NCBI RefSeq assembly: GCF_024170505.1
Contig: NZ_JALJYG010000005.1
Coordinates: 62,001-126,000 of the forward strand
Reading direction: 5' to 3'
DNA: 64,000 nt
Origin: Methanocalculus alkaliphilus
Lineage (GTDB): Archaea > Halobacteriota > Methanomicrobia > Methanomicrobiales > Methanocorpusculaceae
Translations under genes and position numbers: made by a program
The notes under the pieces: model-generated
What the model saw: only the letters and a program-made list of their open reading frames with translations
What the model was told of the DNA's origin: nothing
Database searches by the model: none
In this document: positions 17,449 through 25,341 of the stretch, piece after piece
Layout of the letters: each line of letters begins with the position of its first letter
Numbering within the stretch: position 1 is the stretch's first letter

Positions 17449-18636
17449 TTATTTCCCAATCCTGCCCGCTGCATACCGTGCGAGAGCGATGATCGCAAGG
17501 ATCGGCGGGCGTCCGGGAGCCTCTGGAAGGACAGAGGCATCGGTCACATAGAGTCCGGGAATTGCGGTCTCAAGGTTTGTATCCACTGAGACACCGATCC
17601 TTGCCGTCCCGCAGGGGTGTGATCCCCGAAGCGGTGCTGATATAAGGGTCCGTGGATCAACACCTGCACCGGTAAGGAGTGCTGCTGCATGCGTAGCACC
17701 ATCGACGAGCCGTTCAGCATCCCCGACGCTCACCCCTTTTCTGATCACCTCGCCGACCGATCCATCATCGTCGTCCCTGATCTTGACCATCATCCCGATG
17801 ATATCCTCCTCTGCCGCGGAGATCCCTGCCTCGTTGAGGAGGGCGTGAAACGGACGGGAGTAGTGAGGGAGGATTATTCCCTCTTTGTACGGGATGTAAA
17901 ATCCCATCGGAACATCCCGGTTCATTCCGATGCCCGGCAGGACGCCGCCGATCGAGACGAAGGTATCGGCAAAGAGCGGAGTTGTCGGAAGGGAGAGCTG
18001 CTGAAGGAACCGGGGTGTCTCAAGTGCCCCGGCTGCCAGGATGATGAGATCGTCCTGATAAACCGTTGATCCCACCCTGACCCCGCCGGCCTCGCCATGA
18101 CGAACGATAATCTCATCCACTGTTTGTCCTGTGACCACCTCTGCTCCATTCCCCTCGGCATCCCTGATAAAAGCGAGAGCCGACCACCGTGCGTCTGTGG
18201 GACAGCCAAATGCACAGAGCCCGTCCATACAGCAGCGATCCGGATCGATGAATTTCGGCATTCTGGAGACGGGATACCCGAGATCGATGGCTTGATCCAT
18301 CAGGCGACGGGTTCCCGGACCGGTGAGGTGATCCGGGAGCGGCATGACCCCCAGTTCATCCTCAATAGCGGCATAATGGGTGGAGAGATCGATACCAAAT
18401 CCCTTCATCTCCTCTTCAAGGCTGCGGAGGGCATTCCCACCTGAGACCATTGTGGTACCGCCAAGACAGAATGCCCTCATGAGCCGGATTCCGGCATCGA
18501 CGTTTGCATACTGCAGATACGCATCGCTCCCGGAAACATGGGGACCACGCTCGATGATCAGTACGTCATGCCCGGCCTCGGAGAGTGCCCTGGCCATGGT
18601 TGCACCACCGGCACCGGATCCGATGACGATCGCCAT
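17449..18636 (-). CDS. GMC-family FAD-dependent oxidoreductase
   Basis: A 395-residue flavoprotein. Residues 2-31 are the FAD-binding Rossmann motif (VIGSGAGGATMARALSEAG). A cysteine cluster near residue 130 (CCMDGLCAFGCPTDAR) resembles that of GMC-type long-chain alcohol oxidases and could hold an Fe-S centre or metal. The C terminus has HPCGTARIG and the LYVTDASVLPEAPGRPP segment carrying the GMC active-site His/Asn area, and then a second FAD contact. The alcohol or sterol-like substrate is unknown; a role in lipid metabolism is possible. It is convergent with serS (7 nt) and divergent from the HerA-like ATPase. Confidence 0.9.
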   Translation of the reverse strand: MAIVIGSGAGGATMARALSEAGHDVLIIERGPHVSGSDAYLQYANVDAGIRLMRAFCLGGTTMVSGGNALRSLEEEMKGFGIDLSTHYAAIEDELGVMPLPDHLTGPGTRRLMDQAIDLGYPVSRMPKFIDPDRCCMDGLCAFGCPTDARWSALAFIRDAEGNGAEVVTGQTVDEIIVRHGEAGGVRVGSTVYQDDLIILAAGALETPRFLQQLSLPTTPLFADTFVSIGGVLPGIGMNRDVPMGFYIPYKEGIILPHYSRPFHALLNEAGISAAEEDIIGMMVKIRDDDDGSVGEVIRKGVSVGDAERLVDGATHAAALLTGAGVDPRTLISAPLRGSHPCGTARIGVSVDTNLETAIPGLYVTDASVLPEAPGRPPILAIIALARYAAGRIGK

Positions 18637-18729
18637 ATTGATCGATTGGAGTACAACCAGATAAGCGTGCTCTCTCCAGGATCCCTCCCCAAATTATAAC
18701 AGCCAATCCATCCATTCTTTGTAGAGAGA

Positions 18730-20385
18730 ATGGATCTGGGTGTAGGACGAATCGGGGATCGTGATCTTGGGATCAGTGCACAGGAGATAGTCACCGGCCG
18801 GACATGTGTCATCGCCCAGTCCGGAGCAGGGAAAAGCTGGGGGATTGCTGTACTCTGTGAGCATCTCTGTAAGAATTATATCGGGTTCTGCCTGATCGAT
18901 ACCGAGGGGGAGTACTTCTCGCTCAAGGACCGGTTCCCGATCATCTGGATTGGATCAGACGAGGACTGTGACTTCGATATCGAGACGGTGGATCTGTACT
19001 CTGTGATGCGGGATGCGATCGTCTCCTCCCGGCAGGTTGTCTTTGATGTATCGGAGGTCGATATGCGGACAAAGGCAACAGCTCTTGTGAACATCCTCTA
19101 CGAGCTTGAATCTGAGCTGAGGAAGCCGTTTCTTCTTATCGTGGAGGAGGCAGACAAGTTCATCCCCCAGTCCCGGGACTCGATCAAGATGATCGAAGAG
19201 ATCTCACGTCGTGGAAGGAAACGAGGTCTCGGACTCCTCGTTGCCACCCAGCGGCCATCCCTTGTCCAGAAGAATGTGCTGAGCCAGTGCAACAACCAGA
19301 TCATCGGAAAACTCACTATTGATAACGATTTAAAGGCTGTTGCCCACTTCTTTAACGCCAGAAAAGAGGTCGAGGAGCTGATCACCCTTGAGCCCGGACA
19401 GTTCTTTGTGATGGGAGGTCTGGTCCGGGAGAAGGTGATGATGAAGTTTGGAGGCCGTGAGACGAAACACAAGGGGGTGACTCCTCAGATCTCCCCGGTT
19501 CGCCCGGCACCTCCGACGATGCCCGAAGAGAATCCGGCCGAAGCACCAGAAGGTGAGAGGAGGGAGAAGAAGCCAAAGATCGACCCCCCGGAGATAGATG
19601 ACGATGAGAGCGAGGGGGACCTGATCCGATCGGGCACCCCTCTTGAGGGAGATGATACCGGATCTGCAGTTCCGATCCTGGTCGAGCGGGATGAGGCACT
19701 CAGGATAGCGCAGGGATTCTGCAAAAGAAGTTTCTGGAGCAGGAGGTATCTTGAGAGAATAACCGTTTTTGATCGGATATACTGGCCTCTTATCCTGATT
19801 GAGGTGAAGTATCTGGGTGGGATCCTGAAGAAGACGACACGAAAGAGTTCGTTCATTCTTGAGGGATTTCGTGGGGAGAGGGTTGATCTCAATGACGGAC
19901 TTCGCATTCATCCCGGATTTCGGGAGCTGATCGGCCTTGATGAAACCGCTGTCTCAATACTCTCGGTACTGTCGCCATCCGGTCTGACCGATCTCGAGAT
20001 CGAGGCAGAGACTGTGCTTGGACCGGCAAGGGTGAAGAAGGGGATCAAACTCCTTCAGAAGCAGAAGCTGATCACCACAATGACGTCGGAGGAGGGGGCG
20101 ACCGTCTTTGTGCCGCTCCTCGCACACCCCATCCCAAAACTCCAGGGACTCCACCAGTCATTCCGCCAAAATCTCATCCCCCTCTCAGGCGAGTCACGAA
20201 GCCCCCTGATAACAGAAGACGCCCTTCGGAAGATCCTCAAAGGGCTTGAACCATCAGCGGAGATCACCCGGTTCAGGACGATATACTATCCGGTCTATGA
20301 AGCGACCATTGCCACAGGGGGAGGCAGCCGGCGTCTCTTCCTTGATGGGATCACCGGCCGGGAAGTGAGCGGTTATTCTGAATAA
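18730..20385 (+). CDS. HerA/DUF87-type ATPase with long linker
   Basis: A 551-residue FtsK/HerA-superfamily ATPase. The DUF87 core spans residues 10-250 with Walker A AQSGAGKSW (29-37), Walker B FLLIVEEADKF (134-144) and a VATQRPS sensor motif. Residues about 255-320 are a Pro/Glu/Asp-rich disordered linker. The C-terminal 230 residues contain a winged-helix-like stretch (LSPSGLTDLEIEAETVLGPARVKKGIKLL) and mixed alpha/beta regions. The usual partner NurA is not adjacent, so this is a HerA-like paralogue of unknown task, perhaps a DNA or protein translocase. A T-tract follows the stop. Confidence 0.9.
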   Translation: MDLGVGRIGDRDLGISAQEIVTGRTCVIAQSGAGKSWGIAVLCEHLCKNYIGFCLIDTEGEYFSLKDRFPIIWIGSDEDCDFDIETVDLYSVMRDAIVSSRQVVFDVSEVDMRTKATALVNILYELESELRKPFLLIVEEADKFIPQSRDSIKMIEEISRRGRKRGLGLLVATQRPSLVQKNVLSQCNNQIIGKLTIDNDLKAVAHFFNARKEVEELITLEPGQFFVMGGLVREKVMMKFGGRETKHKGVTPQISPVRPAPPTMPEENPAEAPEGERREKKPKIDPPEIDDDESEGDLIRSGTPLEGDDTGSAVPILVERDEALRIAQGFCKRSFWSRRYLERITVFDRIYWPLILIEVKYLGGILKKTTRKSSFILEGFRGERVDLNDGLRIHPGFRELIGLDETAVSILSVLSPSGLTDLEIEAETVLGPARVKKGIKLLQKQKLITTMTSEEGATVFVPLLAHPIPKLQGLHQSFRQNLIPLSGESRSPLITEDALRKILKGLEPSAEITRFRTIYYPVYEATIATGGGSRRLFLDGITGREVSGYSE

Positions 20386-20418
20386 GGAGTAATTCCATTT
20401 TACACGCATTTTTGCAAC

Positions 20419-20426
20419 TTTTTTTT
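20419..20426 (+). terminator. T-tract terminator after HerA-like gene
   Basis: Eight T in a row, with five more T at 20409-20413, in the 80-nt gap before the rubredoxin gene. This is a plausible U-rich transcription stop. Confidence 0.45.
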
Positions 20427-20433
20427 ACGGGTA

Positions 20434-20445
20434 GATTTATAAATC
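20434..20445 (+). promoter_or_regulatory. Strong TATA box for rubredoxin gene
   Basis: GATTTATAAATC, palindromic and close to the archaeal TATA consensus, is centred about 25 nt before ATG 20465, so the rubredoxin transcript should be leaderless. Confidence 0.65.
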
Positions 20446-20464
20446 AGGGCGTCTCTAAACGAGT

Positions 20465-20707
20465 ATGGATGAATGCTTCTCTTTTCGGTGTATCGTCTGT
20501 GGTTTCATCTATGATCCGATGAGAGGAGATCCGATGCGGGGGATCGAACCCGGGACTCAACTTGAAGATCTCCCTGATGACTATACCTGCCCCGTCTGCG
20601 GGGTTTTCGTTGTCACCGGAAACTCGCCCTTTGTTCTGATCGAGTCAGAAGGCAGTGGGTGCGGGCTGGAGAGGATGTATGGCGGACGGGAGGAGGAAGA
20701 GAGATGA
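20465..20707 (+). CDS. Rubredoxin-like protein
   Basis: An 80-residue iron protein. The two knuckles [12 protein letters not shown] and YTCPVCGV give the CxxC pair of CxxC iron ligands of rubredoxins, with the usual GIEPGT...[11 protein letters not shown] layout between them. Compared with a typical rubredoxin of about 53 residues it has a tail of about 25 residues (one more Cys) and a slight insertion, MRGDPMRG. It probably serves as a one-electron carrier to oxygen- or superoxide-detoxifying enzymes. The next small gene follows 25 nt later and may be cotranscribed. Confidence 0.92.
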   Translation: MDECFSFRCIVCGFIYDPMRGDPMRGIEPGTQLEDLPDDYTCPVCGVFVVTGNSPFVLIESEGSGCGLERMYGGREEEER

Positions 20708-20732
20708 TATGTGCGGAGACAGGTGATCCCCG

Positions 20733-20939
20733 ATGATACATCCTGATGAGAAGAATCTGCGGATTGAGCGGATCAAAGCGCTCTCCACCAGCACGTACCG
20801 GGATGTCCTCATCTACGATGAGAAGACCTGCGGGGGCATCTATAATGGAGAGGAGATCGACCCAAAGAGTGCCGGCCGTTTACGGAAGAGGGGGCCGTAT
20901 GTTATCATCAGTGAGATTGACGAGCAGGGCGATGGATAA
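20733..20939 (+). CDS. Small hypothetical protein
   Basis: A 68-residue soluble protein with one Cys (KTCGGIYNG) and no recognised family. The gene is in the same direction 25 nt after the rubredoxin and ends just before a convergent tRNA-Leu, with seven T at 20949-20955 serving as a probable terminator. Codon use resembles the neighbours, so I think it is real, but homology could not be checked. Confidence 0.6.
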   Translation: MIHPDEKNLRIERIKALSTSTYRDVLIYDEKTCGGIYNGEEIDPKSAGRLRKRGPYVIISEIDEQGDG

Positions 20940-20948
20940 AAGACTATC

Positions 20949-20955
20949 TTTTTTT
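20949..20955 (+). terminator. T7 tract between rubredoxin unit and tRNA-Leu
   Basis: A run of seven T ten bases after the stop of the small gene and directly before the 3' end of the convergent tRNA-Leu. It is a simple U-tract terminator candidate for the plus-strand unit. Confidence 0.45.
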
Positions 20956-20956
20956 A

Positions 20957-21041
20957 TGCGAGGGGGGCGATTCGAACGCCCGAACTCCTACGAGACTGGG
21001 TCCTAAGCCCAGCGCCTTTGACCTGGCTTGGCAACCCTCGC
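20957..21041 (-). tRNA. tRNA-Leu(TAG)
   Basis: An 85-nt cloverleaf read on the minus strand. The acceptor GCGAGGG pairs CCCTCGC, the anticodon stem is CTGGG/CCCAG around the loop CTTAGGA, giving anticodon TAG. There is a long type II variable arm as required for tRNA-Leu, the T loop is TTCGAAT, and the discriminator is A. CCA is not encoded and no intron is seen. An AT-rich TATA candidate (about 21063-21074) lies upstream on the same strand. Confidence 0.95.
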
Positions 21042-21093
21042 GCAGATCAGTATAGGCACTCTGATAATAAATAGAGGAATGGTTCTTTCACCA

Positions 21094-22128
21094 TCATTCG
21101 GCCTTCGGGTCGCTGGCGACTTCCTGCTTCTTTGCCATCTCAAGTTCGCGGAGAAGGAGAATGTATCCTGAGACGACGAAGGCAATAATCAGAGGTCCAA
21201 GGATAAACCCGATGAGGCCCATGATAGCCAGTCCCCCAAAGAAGCCGATCCACATCAGGAGGGGGTTGATACTCGCCCGCATGCCCATGATGAGAGGGCG
21301 GAAGACGAGATCCGGGAGTGCGCAGACGACCGGATAGCCGACAAGACCGATCATGGCGACACCCCGGTAATCACCCATCGAAAACGCATAGATTCCGAGG
21401 AAGAGCATCAGGAGCGAGGGGCCAAGGATGGGGACCAGCTGGAACATGGCAGCTATCGTCGCATAAAAGAGGATGTGATCATAGCCGAGGACATAAAAGA
21501 ATGGGATTGCAAGGAGGAAGGTGATCAACGCTGTCACCACATGCACCACATAGATTGCATAGAGCGTATCAACAACGGTCTTTGATATCTCCCGCAATCC
21601 TGAGGAGAGACGGCCTGGAAGGGCATTGACAGCCCGGATATACATCTCCTCTCCTTTATACAGGAAAGCCATCAATGCCATCAGGAAGATAAGAATATCA
21701 AGGACAATCCTTGGAGCATGATAAATGAGGGAAATACCCCATGCAGTCAGATTATTTATCTGGAGCGTGATCCAATCGTTCAGTTCGCTCTCTCCAACCG
21801 TCGGTGTCCCGGACGCGCCGAGTGTGGTCAGCCAGAGGAGGATTGTGTCGATAATCTCCTCAATTAATGCGGAATTTGTATAAAAGACAGCGATTGTAAA
21901 ACTGATCACAAACGTCACAAAGACGATGACAAAGGTTGCAATAAGGAGTGCGGAGACCCCCGGATTAATCACCCTGGTCAGCTGCCGATGGATGGGGAGG
22001 AGAATAACGGCAAGTGTTCCTGCCAGGATGATGATTGCCAGCAGCTGCCAGAAGAAAATTGCGGCGGCTGCCATGATTACACCAGTTACCAGCAGCACAT
22101 TCTTATCAGGATATCCTCCACCGGGCAT
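21094..22128 (-). CDS. AI-2E (PerM) family membrane transporter
   Basis: About 344 residues with seven to eight membrane segments, ending in a Lys/Glu-rich cytoplasmic tail. It belongs to the AI-2E/PerM/YdiK exporter family: the pattern DTLYAIYVVHVVTALITF, GLGYDH-like loop, and LVPILGPSLLML near the C-terminal third are characteristic. The family covers presumed exporters and some Na+/H+ antiporters; the substrate here is unknown. The frame is open to 22200, but ATG 22128 gives a sensible short cytoplasmic N terminus. It is encoded divergently from the hydrogenase operon. Confidence 0.88.
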   Translation of the reverse strand: MPGGGYPDKNVLLVTGVIMAAAAIFFWQLLAIIILAGTLAVILLPIHRQLTRVINPGVSALLIATFVIVFVTFVISFTIAVFYTNSALIEEIIDTILLWLTTLGASGTPTVGESELNDWITLQINNLTAWGISLIYHAPRIVLDILIFLMALMAFLYKGEEMYIRAVNALPGRLSSGLREISKTVVDTLYAIYVVHVVTALITFLLAIPFFYVLGYDHILFYATIAAMFQLVPILGPSLLMLFLGIYAFSMGDYRGVAMIGLVGYPVVCALPDLVFRPLIMGMRASINPLLMWIGFFGGLAIMGLIGFILGPLIIAFVVSGYILLLRELEMAKKQEVASDPKAE

Positions 22129-22220
22129 TTCACAGAGTGATACTCCTCGATACCTTATAAGAATATAGTCAGAAAATTTCGGAACTGATGTTAGAAACAT
22201 AAGGTTTTACTATTCCTGCG

Positions 22221-22231
22221 TCGATATATCG
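22221..22231 (+). promoter_or_regulatory. Candidate promoter of the eha-fwd operon
   Basis: GTCGATATATCG lies about 22-28 nt before ATG 22250 and is the best plus-strand TATA candidate in the 121-nt divergent region. It would give an almost leaderless transcript. A second AT-rich element at about 22207 is possible. Confidence 0.4.
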
Positions 22232-22249
22232 AATCAGCTTTGATGCAGA

Positions 22250-22735
22250 ATGCTTGAAGAATATGGACGAATACTAATTGCAGCTGCACTGTCCTGGATA
22301 CTTTTTGTATCTGTCGATGTATTCTGGCGTCTTCCCGAAAAAGGAGGCGTCAGTGGCGCCAAAGCCATTGGTGAGCTGATTGCCCGGCGTGGGGGCGATC
22401 GAAACGGTGGCTGGATGATGGGCAACATCGTCTCATCACCTGATGCATCCGCCGGAACCCTTCTTGCGGCATGCGGGGTCTTTGTCGCCGGTATTCCAGG
22501 GGGCATTGCAGCAGCTCTTCTCGTATTCATTGGAAACAGGATCTGTCATGATCCCGGATATGCAGGGACAACCGGAGCACTCATCGCAACCGGTATCATT
22601 GCACTCTCCATGCAGTCTGGCTTTATGCCATCCGACTTCATCGTTGGGACGGTCATTGCAATCCTTACGATACAGGGCCTCTCCCTCACAAAGGCAAGCC
22701 ATCTCCTTGGCATTTTCTGGAGGTGGAGAGCCTGA
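22250..22735 (+). CDS. ehaB: Energy-converting hydrogenase Eha membrane subunit, EhaB-like
   Basis: A 161-residue protein with about four membrane helices and the first gene of the hydrogenase operon. Assignment as EhaB rests on order and length: the series of predicted sizes 161, 82, 77, 80, 150, 200, 221, 68, 280 matches Eha subunits B to J of Methanothermobacter. The loop with GGWMMGNIVSSPDASAG is distinctive. It is part of the ion-translocating membrane arm, whose small subunits have no individual roles assigned. An EhaA homologue is not seen before it. It overlaps the next gene. Confidence 0.75.
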   Translation: MLEEYGRILIAAALSWILFVSVDVFWRLPEKGGVSGAKAIGELIARRGGDRNGGWMMGNIVSSPDASAGTLLAACGVFVAGIPGGIAAALLVFIGNRICHDPGYAGTTGALIATGIIALSMQSGFMPSDFIVGTVIAILTIQGLSLTKASHLLGIFWRWRA

Positions 22736-22971
22736 TTGCAGCCGCCATCTGCCTTCTGATAGCAGTCTATGGTGCCTTCAGGGCTGTCATCGAAAAGGAG
22801 ACTCTCGCCAGACTGCCTTTTGTAAATGTGATGAACTTCGGGATCGCCGGAGCCATCGTCCTGATCCTTCCCCATCCCCTCACACTCGTTGCAGCAGCTG
22901 CATACTTCATCGGATCTACCCTTGAGGCAAATGCAATTGCCAGTGCCTATGCAAAACGGGGTGGCACATGA
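22723..22971 (+). CDS. ehaC: Eha hydrogenase small membrane subunit, EhaC-like
   Basis: An 82-residue protein with two to three hydrophobic helices starting at a GTG that overlaps the previous gene by 13 nt; AGGTGG-type ribosome site sequence surrounds it. Its stop is overlapped by the next ATG (ATGA). Its identity as EhaC follows only from position and length. It is probably a structural part of the membrane arm with no cofactor; there are no Cys. Confidence 0.72.
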   Translation: MESLIAAAICLLIAVYGAFRAVIEKETLARLPFVNVMNFGIAGAIVLILPHPLTLVAAAAYFIGSTLEANAIASAYAKRGGT

Positions 22972-23201
22972 TCGATAGTCTGGTTATCCTGCTCCTGACA
23001 GTGCTGATCACGCTTGGAGCGGTCGCTACCGCACTCTGGAAAGGACCCTTTGACAAGCTGATCGGGCTTTCGATCATCACTGCCGGGATCATACCGTTCG
23101 TCGTGATGAGAGGGTATCTGGATGTTGCAATCGTCGTCGTCCTCATCGTTCCGCTCTCAACGATCATCATCCTGCTTCTGCTTGGGAGGCCGGTTCGATG
23201 A
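22968..23201 (+). CDS. ehaD: Eha hydrogenase small membrane subunit, EhaD-like
   Basis: A 77-residue protein with two membrane helices and a polar middle (KGPFDKLIGLSIITAGIIPF). This layout resembles the MbhD/MrpA C-terminal segment (DUF4040-like), which forms part of the ion pathway in related complexes. ATGA overlap with the preceding gene and 4-nt overlap with the next show coupling. Named by operon position. Confidence 0.72.
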   Translation: MIDSLVILLLTVLITLGAVATALWKGPFDKLIGLSIITAGIIPFVVMRGYLDVAIVVVLIVPLSTIIILLLLGRPVR

Positions 23202-23440
23202 GTCCTGAGTTTATCATCGGATGCGGGCTGCTCATCCTTGGAACGATATGTACCGCCTGGCCATCACCGAGGGACTACATCACACGACTGATCAATATCG
23301 AAGTGGCGGCATTCGGCCTCCTCCTTGTGATGCTCTCCTTTGATGAGATGATCGCCCTCCTGACATTTGTTGCCGTCTCGGCGGTCAGTGTATTCATCCT
23401 CGTCCGGGTTATCGGAAAGAAGGAGGCTGCGGGTCAATGA
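23198..23440 (+). CDS. ehaE: Eha hydrogenase small membrane subunit, EhaE-like
   Basis: An 80-residue membrane protein with three helices, including YITRLINIEVAAFGLLLVMLSFDE, which has the pattern of MrpC/NuoK-type subunits (a Glu inside a helix) that take part in ion translocation. The start overlaps the previous stop by ATGA and the end overlaps the next start. The EhaE name is from gene order and length. Confidence 0.72.
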   Translation: MSPEFIIGCGLLILGTICTAWPSPRDYITRLINIEVAAFGLLLVMLSFDEMIALLTFVAVSAVSVFILVRVIGKKEAAGQ

Positions 23441-23889
23441 TACGCAAAATATCCAAAATTCTCTCAAATTTCGACAACCTCTCCCGTGTTTATGCTGTCC
23501 TGATCATCATCGTCATCCTTGGTGGTCTCATCAGCATCCCCTCGATGGAATATCATGGCGATCGCCTCTATCCAAAGACGATCGACCGTGACAGCCCCCT
23601 CGATCCTTATGATCGGGGAGGCGAGCCATTCGAGAGAGCCGATATCCTCGCCGAATACCCGGAGAACAGCCCATACCTCGGCTTCACCACCGCATACCTG
23701 ACGCCCCTTGCGATGGCGGTTGTTGCCACAACTCCCTATATGGGAACCACTATCGTCGCCCACCCTGGTGGAATAATCGATGAGATCCTCTATGTAACAC
23801 GGGGACTTGACACCGTCGTCGAGACGGCGATACTCTTCGTCGCCTTTGCAATGGCGGCATATCTGTACCGACGGAGGGATGACGAATGA
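23437..23889 (+). CDS. ehaF: Eha hydrogenase membrane subunit, EhaF-like
   Basis: A 150-residue protein: one N-terminal membrane helix (residues 18-36), an extended polar segment of about 50 residues likely outside the membrane, then two more helices. The C-terminal part (TRGLDTVVETAILFVAFAMA, then YRRRDDE) is clearly similar to the C-terminal part of the MbhE-like protein at 60677-60943 (RGLDTLGEAAVLFTAALGTT, then RRRRDD), showing a shared Mrp-type module. Overlaps neighbours on both sides. Confidence 0.78.
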   Translation: MIRKISKILSNFDNLSRVYAVLIIIVILGGLISIPSMEYHGDRLYPKTIDRDSPLDPYDRGGEPFERADILAEYPENSPYLGFTTAYLTPLAMAVVATTPYMGTTIVAHPGGIIDEILYVTRGLDTVVETAILFVAFAMAAYLYRRRDDE

Positions 23890-24488
23890 TCACGCCTTTC
23901 CATATCGGGTTGTTTGCAGTTTCACTCTGTATCCTTGCCACCTTCCTCGCATTCCTCCAGGAGAAGGATGACCTGCACAAGCTCATCCTGACAGATCTTG
24001 CCGCGATTATGGCACTCTTCATCATCGCCCTCGTCGGTACTGATCTCGCGGAGGCGCTCATCCTTCCAGGACTTGTTGTTGGGATATCAAAGCTGATGGC
24101 TCTTGCAGAGATCTATCTGGTCAAGGAAGGAATCCAGCAGGAGAAGAGCAGCACAGTTCTTGATATTGAGATCCTTGATACCGCACCTTCAATTCTTGCA
24201 GCGATTCTTGTGATCTATGGAATCATCCTGTCCGGATTCTCCGGAGGGGCGATAGCGGGTCTTGGGATCATCTTCTATCTCGCCTTCAAAGCGCATGATG
24301 AGAAGTTTGAGCTGATAGAGACGGTCAGTGGATATGCCTGGGTTACATGGATTGCAGCCTTCTTCATCTTCCTCATCTTCCCGTCACAGTGGTTCCTCGC
24401 AGTGATGCTGGCAGGAGGGGGAATCCTGCTGAAGGTGATGGCAAAGTTCTCACTCATCGGAACGATGCGGGGTGATCCAGGTGTTTGA
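23886..24488 (+). CDS. ehaG: Eha hydrogenase membrane subunit, EhaG-like
   Basis: A 200-residue protein with six or so membrane helices and conserved charged residues in or near helices (AFLQEKDDLHKLILTDLAA and MALAEIYLVKEG), the kind of residues used for ion transfer in complex I-like machines. The order and length fit EhaG. Start ATGA overlaps EhaF; the stop lies inside the beginning of the next gene. Confidence 0.76.
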   Translation: MITPFHIGLFAVSLCILATFLAFLQEKDDLHKLILTDLAAIMALFIIALVGTDLAEALILPGLVVGISKLMALAEIYLVKEGIQQEKSSTVLDIEILDTAPSILAAILVIYGIILSGFSGGAIAGLGIIFYLAFKAHDEKFELIETVSGYAWVTWIAAFFIFLIFPSQWFLAVMLAGGGILLKVMAKFSLIGTMRGDPGV

Positions 24489-25137
24489 TCTCAATGTCGA
24501 GGGGAGAGAGCTCTTCTCCCTCTCATTTGGAGATATTGTTCCCTACTTCAGTGTCTATACAGGAGCACTCGCTGCATTTGTCATCATCTTCATTCTGATT
24601 GCGATTTTCAGCCTCCCTGAACGGCAGGTGAATATCACCTTTGGCGGTGATGCATACTATGCAAAAGAGGTCAATGAACCGGATATGCGATTCTCCAGGT
24701 TCATGGCTATCGCCTGTGGTGCAGCCACCCTTGGCGCCATGGTAACCGGGGATATCTTCAACTTCACCCTCTTTGCCGTGATGGTCGGAATAACCAATAT
24801 CGGTATCGTGGCAGCCTCCGGAAACCGGCATGTTCTCAACGCCGCATATCAGTATGGTATCGTTGCAATGCTTGCAATAGTTCCGCTCTTCGGTGGAGCT
24901 GCCCTCATCCTCGCAACGACCGGGAGCCTCTCCATCTGGGTGCTCGCCGGTGCAGGCGTTGTTCCACTCCTTGCAAAAGCCCTCCTCGTCCTTGGAGTGA
25001 TGGGGGAAGGTATCGCACCATTGTATATCGGTAAAGCCGAGATCATCAGGGCACAGGGAGCGCCGTATGTCCTGATGATCCATTTCAGCTCACTCCTGCT
25101 CTTCCTGCGGGTAATTGAGATAGTTCTGGTGATATGA
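24472..25137 (+). CDS. ehaH: Eha hydrogenase membrane subunit, EhaH-like (NuoN-related)
   Basis: A 221-residue protein with about six membrane helices, a shortened relative of the antiporter-like NuoN/MrpD subunits: GDIFNFTLFAVMVGITNIGIVAASG corresponds to the GDLFNFFVFLEINSLAGAAL segment of the full-length MrpD-like subunit at 61749-63305. Eha complexes are known to have such truncated versions. Start is a GTG inside the EhaG end; a second GTG at 24481 is equally possible. Overlaps the next gene by ATGATG. Confidence 0.78.
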   Translation: MIQVFDLNVEGRELFSLSFGDIVPYFSVYTGALAAFVIIFILIAIFSLPERQVNITFGGDAYYAKEVNEPDMRFSRFMAIACGAATLGAMVTGDIFNFTLFAVMVGITNIGIVAASGNRHVLNAAYQYGIVAMLAIVPLFGGAALILATTGSLSIWVLAGAGVVPLLAKALLVLGVMGEGIAPLYIGKAEIIRAQGAPYVLMIHFSSLLLFLRVIEIVLVI

Positions 25138-25340
25138 TGAAGAGACTCTCCATTCAGTTGTTGGCTATCATCTCAGGTGTGATCCTCGTCATAACATCTG
25201 CCGGGGCACACCTTGGAGCAATAGCCCCATCCATCTCTGCAGTAATAGCCATCCTGATTGTGCCGGTTCTGCTCATCTCCGTGGGTCTCCTCTTTGCAGC
25301 ACGGCTGACCGACGGAGATATTCCGTTTATGGGGTACTGA
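25134..25340 (+). CDS. ehaI: Eha hydrogenase small membrane subunit, EhaI-like
   Basis: A 68-residue protein of two hydrophobic helices with a short basic N terminus. Order and size fit EhaI. Its translation is coupled to the preceding gene through an overlapping ATGATG start and its stop is one base from the following start. There are no cofactor ligands. Confidence 0.7.
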   Translation: MMKRLSIQLLAIISGVILVITSAGAHLGAIAPSISAVIAILIVPVLLISVGLLFAARLTDGDIPFMGY

Positions 25341-25341
25341 T

